A DNA stretch of 64,000 nt from Methylovulum miyakonense HT12 (GCF_000384075.1 NZ_KB913025.1:188238-252237), one strand, 5' to 3'; counted from the stretch's first letter, positions 18,701 to 30,435 are shown. The notes: generated from the sequence alone by a model not told the origin. Numbers and translations: made by a program.

Positions 18701-19393
18701 TTAGTTTTTATTCAGCGCGGGTCTGCGCTTGCTGGTGCTCATGGCGGCGGCGATGTACACCGCCGCCAAGATACTGAAAATGTAGGCCTGCACCATGCCG
18801 GTAAGGAGGCCTAGCACGGTCATGACGATAGGGAAAATGAACGGCGTGATGGTCAGCAAAATGCCGATGATCATCGCCCCGCTCATCATATTGCCGAACA
18901 GGCGCACCGCCAAGGCCAAGGTGCGGGAAACTTCACCGATGACATTAAACGGCAACATGATGAACGTGGGTTCAATATAGGTCTTAAGATAAGCGCCCAA
19001 TCCCTGCCCTTCTATACCGAACAACGGCACCGCAATCAACACGCACAACGCCAATGCGGCGGTGGTCGAAAGCGATCCGGTCGGTGGTTCGTAGTAGGGG
19101 ATGATGGTGCAAAGGCTGGCGGTGGCGACGAATAAAAACAGCGTGCCGAGAAAACCAAGATATTTCCTAGGTTCACTTAGGCCAACTTCCTCGATTTGTT
19201 TCACGATAACGGTGACGATAATTTCCAGCAAATTCTGCCAACGCGAACGCTGCAAATCTAGGGAAAGCTTACGTGTGACAAGCTTTGCACCCATCACCAA
19301 CACCAACATCAAGCCCCAGGTGTACACGATAGTCGCATTGAGCTTGAAAAAACCATATTGCCAAAAAATCAGCTCATCGGGGCTAAGGTGCAT
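18701..19393 (-). CDS. atpB: N-type ATPase a subunit
   Basis: A 230-residue ion-channel subunit. I start it at 19393 (MHLSPDELIFWQYGFFKLN); a longer frame overlaps atpR extensively. It has five to six membrane helices. The essential Arg is in the helix VIGEVSRTLALAVRLFGNMMSGAM, matching the stator arginine motif RLFGN. The C-terminal helix GLLTGMVQAYIFSILAAVYIAAA is standard. It overlaps atpR by 11 bases and precedes atpE by 14 bases. Confidence 0.94.
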   Translation of the reverse strand: MHLSPDELIFWQYGFFKLNATIVYTWGLMLVLVMGAKLVTRKLSLDLQRSRWQNLLEIIVTVIVKQIEEVGLSEPRKYLGFLGTLFLFVATASLCTIIPYYEPPTGSLSTTAALALCVLIAVPLFGIEGQGLGAYLKTYIEPTFIMLPFNVIGEVSRTLALAVRLFGNMMSGAMIIGILLTITPFIFPIVMTVLGLLTGMVQAYIFSILAAVYIAAAMSTSKRRPALNKN

Positions 19394-19721
19394 GGCGGCT
19401 CTCCTGCGTTGGCTTGCCCGGTTTTTTTTCTGATGGCTTGGCCCACGATTCCTGTCCTGGACGTAACAGAAAAGCCACAAGCAGGCGTGCCATGATAAAA
19501 CCCAAAAGGCATGGCAATAGCCGTTGCCACTGGCCGCCGCCGACCCAATAAAACCCGGCCAACGTAATGCCCATCCTCAATAGCAGGCTGCCTGAAAACC
19601 ATAAGCCCGCCCGGGGCGATGATACGCATTGCTTAACTGTCCACCAAAGGCCGCCGTAAAAAACCACACCCAACAGCCCCCCTATCAGCCACGGCCAAAA
19701 CAACGCCAGCATTTCATTCAT
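19383..19721 (-). CDS. atpR: N-ATPase-specific membrane subunit AtpR
   Basis: A small membrane protein of about 112 residues with three predicted helices (LFWPWLIGGLLGVVFYGGLWW; GLWFSGSLLLRMGITLAGFYWV; LPCLLGFIMARLLVAFLL). AtpR is found only in N-ATPase operons and is thought to aid assembly of the c ring through conserved Arg residues in the second and third helices (here LLLRMG and MARLL). I start it at 19721 because AGGAGG lies six bases upstream; the ATG two codons earlier abuts the AGGAGG. It overlaps atpQ by 8 bases and atpB by 11. Confidence 0.88.
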   Translation of the reverse strand: MNEMLALFWPWLIGGLLGVVFYGGLWWTVKQCVSSPRAGLWFSGSLLLRMGITLAGFYWVGGGQWQRLLPCLLGFIMARLLVAFLLRPGQESWAKPSEKKPGKPTQESRHAP

Positions 19722-20049
19722 CGTCATCCTCCTGTTCATCCCGTATCGCCTGGCTTTCTTTGGCGACCCAATACCAAGCCGTCCAACAGCCTAAGGTGAG
19801 TCCCGCCACTAACAAAGCTAGCGTCCATGAGTGCGGGCCGGGGTAATGCTTATCCAGCCAAAGGCCGAGTGCGGCACCCAGCAAAGTCGGCACCACCACT
19901 GACCAGCCAATCATCCCCATCATCCCCAACCCGGACCAGACCCCAGGCGTGGCGTTGCGCCGGGCCTTAAGTTTGCGTCCGGCCTTAGCCCCGACTTGGG
20001 TGGCGAAATCCGGCGCACCTTTCGGATTTTTTTTAGGTTTTTTATTCAT
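19714..20049 (-). CDS. atpQ: N-ATPase accessory membrane protein AtpQ (AtpI-like)
   Basis: A 111-residue protein with a basic N terminus (MNKKPKKNPKGAPD) and two membrane helices (GMIGWSVVVPTLLGAALGLWLD and SWTLALLVAGLTLGCWTAWYWV), the AtpI/Gene1-like pattern. In N-ATPases this gene lies between atpC and atpR and is called atpQ. I chose 20049 because the basic start after atpC fits the family; the longer frame overlaps atpC. The tail is acidic (DEQEDDDE). Confidence 0.87.
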   Translation of the reverse strand: MNKKPKKNPKGAPDFATQVGAKAGRKLKARRNATPGVWSGLGMMGMIGWSVVVPTLLGAALGLWLDKHYPGPHSWTLALLVAGLTLGCWTAWYWVAKESQAIRDEQEDDDE

Positions 20050-20446
20050 GTTGAAAACTCGCGAAACGGCGCAGGAAGCCGCTTTCCAATTTTGCCATGA
20101 CGGCGCGTACGCTTTGTTCATCCTCATCCAATGTCAAGAACTCCTGTTCCACCGCAGCACGCAATTGCGCCAGCCCCATGCCTGCCAACGCCCGGCGTAC
20201 GGAAACCAGCACGTCCGCCCCAGTTTTCACCAACACCCCTTCATCAACGGCCACAAACACTTCACCTTCCGCTACGGTTTCGTAAGCCAAAATCCCTGGC
20301 GGAAGCGCCGCCACACAATCGAGACGTTGCGGCAAAAGGCCGAACGATCCTTCGCGCGTTTCCGCGACTATGCGTGACACCCCCGCTTTTTCGGCGAAAA
20401 CTTGGAACGGCAGGAGAATTTTAAGGTTCATGGATGTCGGTGGCAT
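20042..20446 (-). CDS. atpC: N-type ATPase epsilon subunit
   Basis: A 134-residue stalk subunit. Start at 20446 has GGAG seven bases upstream. The N-terminal beta-sandwich contains ETREGSFGLLPQRLDCVAAL, which corresponds to the GxFGILPxH motif of epsilon, and FVAVDEGVLVK. The C-terminal helical part is short. It lies 13 bases after atpD and overlaps atpQ by 8 bases. The atpD-atpC order at the front of the operon is a hallmark of N-ATPases and differs from the ordinary F-type operon, where these two come last. Confidence 0.92.
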   Translation of the reverse strand: MPPTSMNLKILLPFQVFAEKAGVSRIVAETREGSFGLLPQRLDCVAALPPGILAYETVAEGEVFVAVDEGVLVKTGADVLVSVRRALAGMGLAQLRAAVEQEFLTLDEDEQSVRAVMAKLESGFLRRFASFQHE

Positions 20447-20459
20447 GTTCGGTCTCCGG

Positions 20460-23544
<3,085 letters not shown>

Positions 23545-23880
23545 GGTTATTCCTTTTAAGGTGCTAGTCTGGGATATTCCGAAATGCAGTGCCAGTTTCC
23601 AGCCGCAACGGTGATGCATCCGCCACGACAGGTTATGCAGCCGCACTGGATTTGATGATACAACACTTGCCAAACCGCTAAAACAAGAATGCCACCCATA
23701 TCCCGCGCCTTTTAACCGGAAGGCCATTTCGACCGGGCAAAAACGGCTGCATACATCAAAAAATATACCCGCATTAAATCTGTACGATAGCACACATTAA
23801 AAGGGGCAAAGCCTTTTTGGGAGCCGTCATTGAGGACGCGTGGCCGTGGAGGCGTTGCCGCGCTTTAATTTTAAACTGAC
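23545..23880. other. pgi upstream region
   Basis: Gene-free stretch upstream of pgi. It must hold the pgi promoter and possibly that of the N-ATPase operon. I find no distinct boxes or hairpins here. The open frame continuing upstream of the pgi start has no recognisable protein content. Confidence 0.4.
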
Positions 23881-24150
23881 GTTACGCAGTAACGTTGTTT
23901 AACACCCGTTTGCCGCGCCGAGCACCGCAGGTTTTGTCGGGAACAGCCCGAAGGGGTGCGGCAAGGATGCCGCACGTCAGCAGGAGGGCAGGAAGCCCTC
24001 TCTGCTGACCCCCGACAAAACCGAGGAGCGCAAGGAGGAAGCGGTAACGGGCCGCCTTTTCTTTGGCTACTTTCTTTCGGCGGAGCAAAAGAAAGTAGCT
24101 CGCCGTCGGGTGCGAGAACCCGATTAAAAAGCCGTCGCGATAGCGACTCT
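23881..24150 (+). repeat. Highly structured element with GGA-loop hairpins, possible CsrA-binding RNA
   Basis: A nested set of inverted repeats. The outer stem is GGTTTTGTCGGG (23930-23941) with CCCGACAAAACC (24011-24022). It encloses hairpin A, GTGCGGCA-AGGA-TGCCGCAC (23956-23975), and hairpin B, a 14-pair stem (23976-23989 with 23995-24009, one bulged T) with loop AGGAA. Then come GAGGAGCGCAAGGAGGAAG (24022-24040) and hairpin C, GCTACTTTCTTT / AAAGAAAGTAGC (24066-24077 with 24088-24099), whose loop contains GGAG. A GTCGC-GATA-GCGAC hairpin follows (24133-24146). GGA in hairpin loops on the plus strand is the binding form for CsrA/RsmA. Similar sequences recur in many proteobacterial genomes, as I recall, usually mis-annotated as small proteins. 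Confidence 0.55.
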
Positions 24151-24302
24151 TTGTCATTTGGTTTCAATCCGCAGAAAATGTCTGCGTAACATCCGTTTTA
24201 AAGATAACGGCACTGAAATATATTTTCAAGGTTACTTTTTATTAATTGCATATCCGCCAGCTATTGATATAATAAGGTTACTTTTTAATAATTGAGTAAC
24301 CC

Positions 24303-24536
24303 ATGACCAAGAAAAAAGACAAACGCGGACGCAAGGCTTTACCGCCGGAGCAGAAGAAACCTCCGCAACCGACGATAAAGATTAATCCCGTGCTGCATCC
24401 TTTCGTTAAGCTCTTAAAACGGCAATATAAGGCTGGCCATGTCGATGCTGACAAACTGTCGGTATTGACCGAAATATTGCTTAGTGGCATGGACGATCCG
24501 GTTATTGAAGAGCAGGCAGGCTCTGACAGCCAATAA
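24303..24536 (+). CDS. Small basic protein of unknown function (77 residues)
   Basis: A 77-residue protein with a basic, proline-containing N terminus (MTKKKDKRGRKALPPEQKKPPQP), a central helical part (LHPFVKLLKRQYKAGHVDADKLSVLTEIL) and an acidic tail. I do not recognise the family. The layout resembles small DNA-binding or plasmid/mobile-element accessory proteins but no motif is decisive. It stands alone between the structured repeat and a micro-protein gene. A TTACTTTTTA(A)TAATTG sequence is present twice upstream (24231-24245 and 24279-24294). Confidence 0.5.
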   Translation: MTKKKDKRGRKALPPEQKKPPQPTIKINPVLHPFVKLLKRQYKAGHVDADKLSVLTEILLSGMDDPVIEEQAGSDSQ

Positions 24537-24645
24537 GCCAAGTGTGGCACACTGGCCTAAAGCCAGCAAAGCCCTGGTTGGTGTGCGGGCTTATTGGATC
24601 GGAGGGCTTTAGGTGGGGAGTTATGATGTCGGGAGGTAGTCGGCA

Positions 24646-24750
24646 ATGAAACAGGTAAAAAATCAGTTTGACGAGTTAAGGTTTTTTTGGATATTTGGCC
24701 TGGTGGTAGTGACAATCATGTTTTTTACCGTCTTTTTTGGCAATTTCTAA
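24646..24750 (+). CDS. 34-residue single-span membrane micro-protein
   Basis: The ATG at 24646 follows GGGAGG at about nine bases and opens a 34-codon frame ending TAA at 24748-24750. The product has a short charged N terminus (MKQVKNQFDELR) and one long hydrophobic helix (FFWIFGLVVVTIMFFTVFFGNF), the form of a small inner-membrane protein. A tiny frame (24623-24649, MMSGGSRQ) with its own GGGGAG overlaps its start by ATGA and could couple translation. Function unknown. Confidence 0.5.
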   Translation: MKQVKNQFDELRFFWIFGLVVVTIMFFTVFFGNF

Positions 24751-24809
24751 TCAACTTCTCCCAAACTTGCAGAGCCGCACCCATTGCGTCTCTGCACCCT
24801 AAACCGCCT

Positions 24810-25439
24810 TTATTTCAGATTTTTTTGGTAACGGTACCTTGCCAAATCGGCAGGCGTGTCCACATCCCATTGCTCCGGCAATTCATAACCACCTAGCCGC
24901 AAGTTCCTGATACGTTCACGGGTTTGCTGCAAAACGCAAGATGTGCCCCACCTTATCCCACGAAACAATTCAGGAACGGGCTGGCTCAAGCCAATCAAGC
25001 TATACCCGCCATCCTCGGTTGGAGCCACCACGCTATCATAGCGCCCGTCCAAAACCAGCAAGGCTTGGCGCAAATCGGCGGCCGTCAACGAAGGGCAATC
25101 ACAACCGATAATCAGCGCGTAAGCATGGTCTTGCAACACATGACAAAACGCCCCGTGCATCCGCTCCCCTAAATCCTCCCCCCGTTGTTGCCTCAGCGCC
25201 ACCCCATAATCTGTCGCCGCCGTCTGGAAAAATGAATGCCCTGTCGAAGGCGCGCACCACAACTGCACCGGACACAACTGGCTGCCCACCGCCAATTGCA
25301 ACGTATGGATGCTGAGTTCCCTATGCACACTGGCCGCCTCCTGTGCGGTCAGCCCAGCCATTAAGCGGGTCTTCACCTGTCCGGGAATGGGGGCTTTACA
25401 AAAAATCATTATGACGGCGTCAGGGAAAGGGTAAACCAT
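24810..25439 (-). CDS. DUF2064 / TIGR04282-type glycosyltransferase-like protein
   Basis: A 209-residue protein with a nucleotide-sugar transferase (GT-A-like) fold. Its start, MIFCKAPIPGQVKTRLMAGL, is the typical P-loop-like signature of this family, and ALIIGCDCPSLTAADLRQAL plus APTEDGGYSLIGL form the metal and substrate site. Some members are linked to arsenosugar synthesis, others stand in unrelated contexts; none of the arsenic genes is nearby. It is monocistronic here, so its substrate is not inferable. Confidence 0.85.
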   Translation of the reverse strand: MVYPFPDAVIMIFCKAPIPGQVKTRLMAGLTAQEAASVHRELSIHTLQLAVGSQLCPVQLWCAPSTGHSFFQTAATDYGVALRQQRGEDLGERMHGAFCHVLQDHAYALIIGCDCPSLTAADLRQALLVLDGRYDSVVAPTEDGGYSLIGLSQPVPELFRGIRWGTSCVLQQTRERIRNLRLGGYELPEQWDVDTPADLARYRYQKNLK

Positions 25440-25654
25440 ATTTTTTATCTCAGGGTTACGGGGGCATAGGCTTTAACAAAAGCGGTACAATGTGGCAAAA
25501 GCCATAAGCGACTTAGGGCTATAGTAACAATATGGCATAAATTTTATGACATCCTAATCCCAAATACAGGCCGTTAAAAATACCGTTTTAACTTCCAATC
25601 GTTTTTCAAAACATTTTCACAACGCCCCTTCCATCAGCTTTTCCCCAAAACATC

Positions 25655-26260
25655 ATGAAAAAACAATTTTCGATCCTGAATAAGGAAACCTTATATAACG
25701 GCTTTTTTCGCCTGGAAAAACTTCATCTAAAACACACGCTATTTGCTGGCGGTTGGAGCGCCGGCCTGAACCGGGAATTGTTTGTACGCGGGAATTGCGT
25801 CGGTGTCTTGTTATATGACCCGAACACTGACCAAGTGGTGCTTATCGAACAGTTTAGGGTCGGGGCCATCATGCAAACTGACCGCACTTGGCTGGTGGAA
25901 ATTGTCGCAGGTGCGATAGAAGCGGGCGAAACCGCCGTTGAAGTCGCTTATCGTGAAGCCTTGGAAGAAGCGGGCTGCGCCATTGAGGAATTACTGGAAA
26001 TCAGTGAGTTTTATACCACACCCGGCGGTTCATCAGAACGCCTGACCTTATTTTGCGGCAAGGTTGACACCAGCAAAGTGGGCGGCATCCACGGGCTTGC
26101 CGATGAGGGCGAAGATATTCTTGTCCGTGCAGTGGCTTTTGCCGATGCCTATAAAATGCTGGAAACGCGTGAGATTGAATCGGCAATCCCGATTATCGCC
26201 ATCCAGTGGTTGGCGTTGAACAGGGAATCGCTGAGGCGGCAATGGGGGGTTACGGAGTAA
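25655..26260 (+). CDS. nudF: ADP-ribose pyrophosphatase (Nudix)
   Basis: A 201-residue cytosolic hydrolase. The Nudix box reads GAIEAGETAVEVAYREALEEAG (GX5EX7REUXEEXG pattern, two residues longer than I quote elsewhere), and the upstream VLIEQFRVG and downstream YTTPGGSSERLTLFCGKVD fit ADP-ribose pyrophosphatases of the NudF type. It cleaves ADP-ribose to AMP and ribose 5-phosphate. In many Gammaproteobacteria nudF lies near tolC/ppx genes; here it stands alone and converges on the RTX gene. Confidence 0.9.
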   Translation: MKKQFSILNKETLYNGFFRLEKLHLKHTLFAGGWSAGLNRELFVRGNCVGVLLYDPNTDQVVLIEQFRVGAIMQTDRTWLVEIVAGAIEAGETAVEVAYREALEEAGCAIEELLEISEFYTTPGGSSERLTLFCGKVDTSKVGGIHGLADEGEDILVRAVAFADAYKMLETREIESAIPIIAIQWLALNRESLRRQWGVTE

Positions 26261-26264
26261 AAAA

Positions 26265-26324
26265 GGCATGGAAGCCACCCTAAGGCATGGAAGCCACCCT
26301 GCGGCGCTTAACTTACAGGGTGGC
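26265..26324. repeat. Tandem 17-base repeat and convergent hairpin
   Basis: GGCATGGAAGCCACCCT occurs twice (26265-26281 and 26284-26300), period 19. The second copy forms the left arm of a hairpin, GCCACCCTG / CAGGGTGGC (26293-26301 with 26316-26324). It lies between the converging nudF and RTX genes and may terminate both. Confidence 0.6.
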
Positions 26325-26332
26325 CCAACAAA

Positions 26333-29300
26333 CTAAGCCAGATGGATCGCGGTAGAGCTAAACCCGCCAGTCGAAAGGCTGGTCGCCGTGGTTACGCCCA
26401 CTAACGCCACCAAAGTGTCGTTAGTGCCATTGTCCTGGAAGACCCAAGTGCTAAGGACAGAAGAACCTGTGGTAGTCGTAGGGTCCGGAGCCATACCTTG
26501 AAAGGCAACAATTGAACCAGTTAAATCACCGGTAATATTCAATTTCAAATATTCAACCACATCCCCCAAATTGGCTGCCGTAATGCTGACAGGCGAGGAA
26601 TAGACATCCGAATCATCGAAGCGGATAATTCCGTTGAGTATAGAATGGCTTTTGAAAATGGCTCCATTACTGCCGTCAAAAGAGTTCACATTTGCAGCGA
26701 TTTTCAGGGTGCCTGCCAGATCAAGAGTGTCTTGCCCCAAACCAAATTTTACAACCCGGTCAGCCGTGCTGGAAGAAGCGGCCGAACTGTCACCCAACGC
26801 AATGACAACCTTATCGCTAACCTGGGCTGTTTCGGTCAGATTGAGGACATCCGCACCTAAACCACCCGTTAAAGTATCGCTGCCATCCTTGCCGGCCAAT
26901 GTGTCATCACCCGCAAGGCCCGTCAGCGTATTGGCCTCGCCATTACCGGTAATCACGTTGTTGCCGCTATTGCCAACACCGACTTTCGCCGAAGCGGCAT
27001 TTAACACCAAATTTTCTATATTGGCCGTTAGACTTAGCACATCATAGTCAACAATAATGGTATCAGCATTACCTTCCCCTGATTTTTCAGTGACTATATC
27101 TTTATCCGTATATAACTGATAAGTATCATCGCCCAGGCCGCCAACCAACGTGTCTATACCCCCGCCACCGTTCAAAGTGTCATTGCCACCTAAGCCGTAT
27201 AGCGTGTTGACATTCTTATTGCCCAAAATGGAGTTATTGAGATCATTGCCAGTGCCGGTAGTTGCCACGCCATCCAACAAACTTAAATTTTCAAAATAAC
27301 CCTTTGTATTATCCGCTAAACTGAAATTGACGGAGCTTTCTACCGTATCAATCCAGCCAGTTTTGATATTACCTAAGGCATCAGCCTGAGGATTGACCAC
27401 TTCAGTCAAGGTGTCTGTTATGGTGTCAACCTCATACACATCATTACCCAAGCCACCGACCAAGGTATCGTGCCCCCCCCCTTTACCATCCAACCGGTTA
27501 TTGCCATCATTACCCAGTAAGCGGTTATTGGCGGTGCTGCCATCTAAATTGAGGTTGCTGGTGCCCGTCAACTTACCGTTTTCAATACTGCCACCCCAGT
27601 TATCTTTTGCCAAATCCAAACTGATTTTGTCGGACTGCATCCAATCATCCCCTTGTCCGGGAACTTCAGTAATGCTTTCTGTGGTGTCACTGACCACATA
27701 AGTGTCATCGCCATAACCGCCAAAAAAAGTATCTACCCCCGTACCGCCATCCAGATAGTCGTCTCCAAATTGGCCCCTTAGGATATTGGCTGTACCATCT
27801 CCAATAATCCGGTTATTGAGGTCATTCCCGGCTCCTTCTTTGAGGTTGCCTACTATCGTCAGGTTTTCAACCCCGTCTGTCAATTTATAGTAACTGACTA
27901 ATGTGGCGCTCTTGAATTGGACGGTATCGGTACCACCATTAGTAATGAAGTCTTCTTTGACAATATCAGTGGCTTCATCAATACGGTAAATATCATCGCC
28001 TGAACCGCCGAATAATTTATCTGTGCCAGTGACTTTGTTGGTTACCGGATCATAGTAATTCGTATAATACCAGCCATCGAGAATGTCATTACCGGCATTG
28101 CCAATAAGTATATTGTTGGCATAGTTGCCGTACAAAACGTTGTTGGCCGTATCACCAGTCGCAGTTGAAGCGCCTGCAATATCCAGTAAATCAATATCTT
28201 CCACATTTTTTATTAAACTGCTTGCAAGGCTAAAACTAGTCGTTGCACCGATAATATCTTCCCCTGCACCGCCATCAATCGTATCAGTACCTTGATTCTG
28301 GCCTGCAAAAATCACATCATTACCGTCACCCGCACTGACGGTGTCATTGCCTAGGCCGCCGTCCAAAATGTCATAAAGGTTACTGCCTTTGAGGTTGTTG
28401 TTCAGGTTATTGCCAATTAACCAAGCAATAAAGTAGGTCAACGTGTTAGGGTTATTGACATAGATCTGGTCATCCAACACGCCATTTTCTATCCAATCGC
28501 CTAAGGTGACCTTATAGTCGATGTCGGCGGCCAGCGGGTCAAACTCCTTGCCATCACTGCCCGCATCATCATCCCGGCCATCGCCTTTAAAATCCCGTAT
28601 GTAATACACCGTGTCGAAACCGCCCGATGCAATCTCTTTAATCGTTTTTGCCCCGGAGCTAGGGTCACCGTTTTTATCAACAAAATCATCAAAGGTAATC
28701 ACATAGCTATCATTCCCGGCACCACCTTCCAAGTAGTCTACCCCGTAACCGGAAAACAGCACATCATTGCCCGAACCAGCTTTAATTGTGTCCGTACCCA
28801 GCCCGCCTTCCAACCAAGAACCTAGCGCGGCATTGGTGTTGGAGACCGTGATGGTGTCATTGCCGATGCCACCAACCACTGTGCCCTGATTCTTAATGTT
28901 GAAAGCATCGTTGCCCGCACCGCCAAACATCCTGTCATAACCGCCATAGAATACGTCATTGCCATCACCACCAATCATTTCATCAATTTCGGTAGCAAGC
29001 GCCCCATAGGTTGCCTTATTATCGGTATCGTATAAAGTGTCGTCACCCTCGCCGCCATCGAGCACATCCGAACCGGCACCGCCAAATAAATTGTCCGCAT
29101 CACCTCCTCCGAACAAATAATCGTCACCAGTACCGCCATTCAGTGTATCTTTGCCCGTACCGCCATAGACGATGTCATTGCCCGCATCGCCAAAAAGGGT
29201 ATCGTCTTCAGTGCCACCATCCAGGATATCGTTATCGTCACCACCATACAGGATGTCGATTCCCGCCCCTCCGGCAATAAGGTCTTTCCCCTTATTACCG

Positions 29301-29413
29301 CGTAGAGTATCGTTACCGGCACCGCCATCCAGCGTATCATCGCCAGCCAGCGCATCAACATTATCGTTACCACTTGTACCTTGCCAATTATCATTACCTG
29401 ATGTGAACGCCAT
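26333..29413 (-). CDS. RTX-type calcium-binding repeat protein
   Basis: A 1026-residue protein built from many GGxGxDxxx nonapeptides, for example GGAGNDTLRG, GGDDNDILDG, GGAGSDVLDGG and GGLGNDTYQL. The start at 29413 is preceded by GAGGAA and begins MAFTSGNDNWQGTSGNDN. Repeats are dense over the first 130 residues, then recur in blocks separated by ENLxL-type beta-roll spacers (VENLTIVGNL, FENLSLLDG, IENLVLNA). There is no Sec signal peptide; such proteins normally leave by type I secretion using a C-terminal signal, here after about residue 900. No adhesin, protease or hemolysin domain is visible, and no type I transporter lies nearby. A surface-layer or matrix role is plausible. Confidence 0.9.
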   Translation of the reverse strand: MAFTSGNDNWQGTSGNDNVDALAGDDTLDGGAGNDTLRGNKGKDLIAGGAGIDILYGGDDNDILDGGTEDDTLFGDAGNDIVYGGTGKDTLNGGTGDDYLFGGGDADNLFGGAGSDVLDGGEGDDTLYDTDNKATYGALATEIDEMIGGDGNDVFYGGYDRMFGGAGNDAFNIKNQGTVVGGIGNDTITVSNTNAALGSWLEGGLGTDTIKAGSGNDVLFSGYGVDYLEGGAGNDSYVITFDDFVDKNGDPSSGAKTIKEIASGGFDTVYYIRDFKGDGRDDDAGSDGKEFDPLAADIDYKVTLGDWIENGVLDDQIYVNNPNTLTYFIAWLIGNNLNNNLKGSNLYDILDGGLGNDTVSAGDGNDVIFAGQNQGTDTIDGGAGEDIIGATTSFSLASSLIKNVEDIDLLDIAGASTATGDTANNVLYGNYANNILIGNAGNDILDGWYYTNYYDPVTNKVTGTDKLFGGSGDDIYRIDEATDIVKEDFITNGGTDTVQFKSATLVSYYKLTDGVENLTIVGNLKEGAGNDLNNRIIGDGTANILRGQFGDDYLDGGTGVDTFFGGYGDDTYVVSDTTESITEVPGQGDDWMQSDKISLDLAKDNWGGSIENGKLTGTSNLNLDGSTANNRLLGNDGNNRLDGKGGGHDTLVGGLGNDVYEVDTITDTLTEVVNPQADALGNIKTGWIDTVESSVNFSLADNTKGYFENLSLLDGVATTGTGNDLNNSILGNKNVNTLYGLGGNDTLNGGGGIDTLVGGLGDDTYQLYTDKDIVTEKSGEGNADTIIVDYDVLSLTANIENLVLNAASAKVGVGNSGNNVITGNGEANTLTGLAGDDTLAGKDGSDTLTGGLGADVLNLTETAQVSDKVVIALGDSSAASSSTADRVVKFGLGQDTLDLAGTLKIAANVNSFDGSNGAIFKSHSILNGIIRFDDSDVYSSPVSITAANLGDVVEYLKLNITGDLTGSIVAFQGMAPDPTTTTGSSVLSTWVFQDNGTNDTLVALVGVTTATSLSTGGFSSTAIHLA

Positions 29414-29821
29414 GATTATTCCTCGACAGTTTTGCTTAAAAAATGAACACCCCAATTTTTAGAGAAAAAGGGGTGGATTTAGAACGGACACCGGTCTATT
29501 TTGTATAATGCCGGAAGTATTCCAACAAATTTCTTGATGTTACGGGCGGCACTTGCATTCTGCGGCAAATAACCGTTAAGCTGCGGCTTCCTTGCTTTAT
29601 TGTCAGTTACTTTTGATTCTGGGCACCCGATCTTGGCATTTAAAAAACACCCATTCCGGCAAACCAAGATCGAAACCGACTTGAGGCATTTAAACTGATA
29701 CCTTGACTAAGGTTAATAATATAGCGGATTAATATCGAAAAAAATATGAACTATTCACGTTTTGGAAGCTATTTAATGGATATTTCCACGCTCCGTATTA
29801 ATAACTGTTTTTCGAATTAAC
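29414..29821. other. Gene-free stretch between RTX gene and NlpC/P60 gene
   Basis: About 400 bases with no convincing gene. A 62-codon minus-strand frame (29479-29667, containing CPESKVTDNKARKPQLNGYLP) looks protein-like but is unrecognised and lacks a good ribosome site; it could be a decayed element. The rest should hold the divergent promoters. Confidence 0.35.
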
Positions 29822-30325
29822 ATGCCAATGAAAAGGATACTGGTTTTTCTAAAAATTGGCATCGTGCTGCTGTCGATTTTAATCGTAGGTTGCGCCAGCG
29901 CACCTGAACCTCCAGCCCCCAGTTCTGTTAGAGCCACACCGAAACCCGTGGTTGCGTATGCCCTGAGCCTGCGAGGCAAACCCTACCGCTATGGCAAGGA
30001 ATCACCGCAGGAAGGTTTTGATTGCAGCGGGTTTGTCCGCCATGTCTATCGCCAGCAGGGGGTTTTACTACCACGCACGAGCCGTGAAATGGCGATAAAG
30101 TTGCCCCCTGTCCCTAAAAACGCCATCCAATCCGGCGACCTATTGTTTTTCAACATTGATGGCAAAGTGTTTTCACATGTCGGAATTTACATTAACAATG
30201 ATAATTTCATACACTCGCCTAGCCAGCGTACCGGCAAAGTGACCGTTTCCAGCTTAAAAAATAATTACTGGCAAAAACGTTTCATGGGGATCAGGCGCCC
30301 ACCCACTACCAAATTTGCCAATTGA
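29822..30325 (+). CDS. NlpC/P60 peptidoglycan hydrolase lipoprotein
   Basis: A 167-residue exported lipoprotein. The signal peptide ends in a lipobox, SILIVGC, with Cys near residue 24, so the mature protein is membrane-anchored. The NlpC/P60 domain has the catalytic Cys in EGFDCSGFVRHVY and the His in FSHVGIYIN, with a third polar residue following in NFIHSP. The fold cleaves peptide stems of peptidoglycan, often the D-Glu-mDAP bond. Length and layout match the E. coli Spr/NlpC type. Confidence 0.93.
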   Translation: MPMKRILVFLKIGIVLLSILIVGCASAPEPPAPSSVRATPKPVVAYALSLRGKPYRYGKESPQEGFDCSGFVRHVYRQQGVLLPRTSREMAIKLPPVPKNAIQSGDLLFFNIDGKVFSHVGIYINNDNFIHSPSQRTGKVTVSSLKNNYWQKRFMGIRRPPTTKFAN

Positions 30326-30435
30326 CCCTAACATATCAGCTCTATATTCCCGCCAAAACCTGCTTAAGCCCATGGAGGATAAGACGGTTGCGGTATAATG
30401 GAACGATAACCAGTAAATTCCTTGAGAGCATCCCC

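Noticed and set aside
23871-24167. Minus-strand frames in the structured repeat (KESSQRKGG-type sequence)
   Set aside because: Such frames occur in dispersed copies of this repeat and follow the inverted repeats; more likely non-coding structure.
26333-29413. Dense short direct repeats resembling a CRISPR or satellite array
   Set aside because: They are codon-phased GGxGxDxxx repeats of the RTX gene with no constant repeat-spacer pattern.
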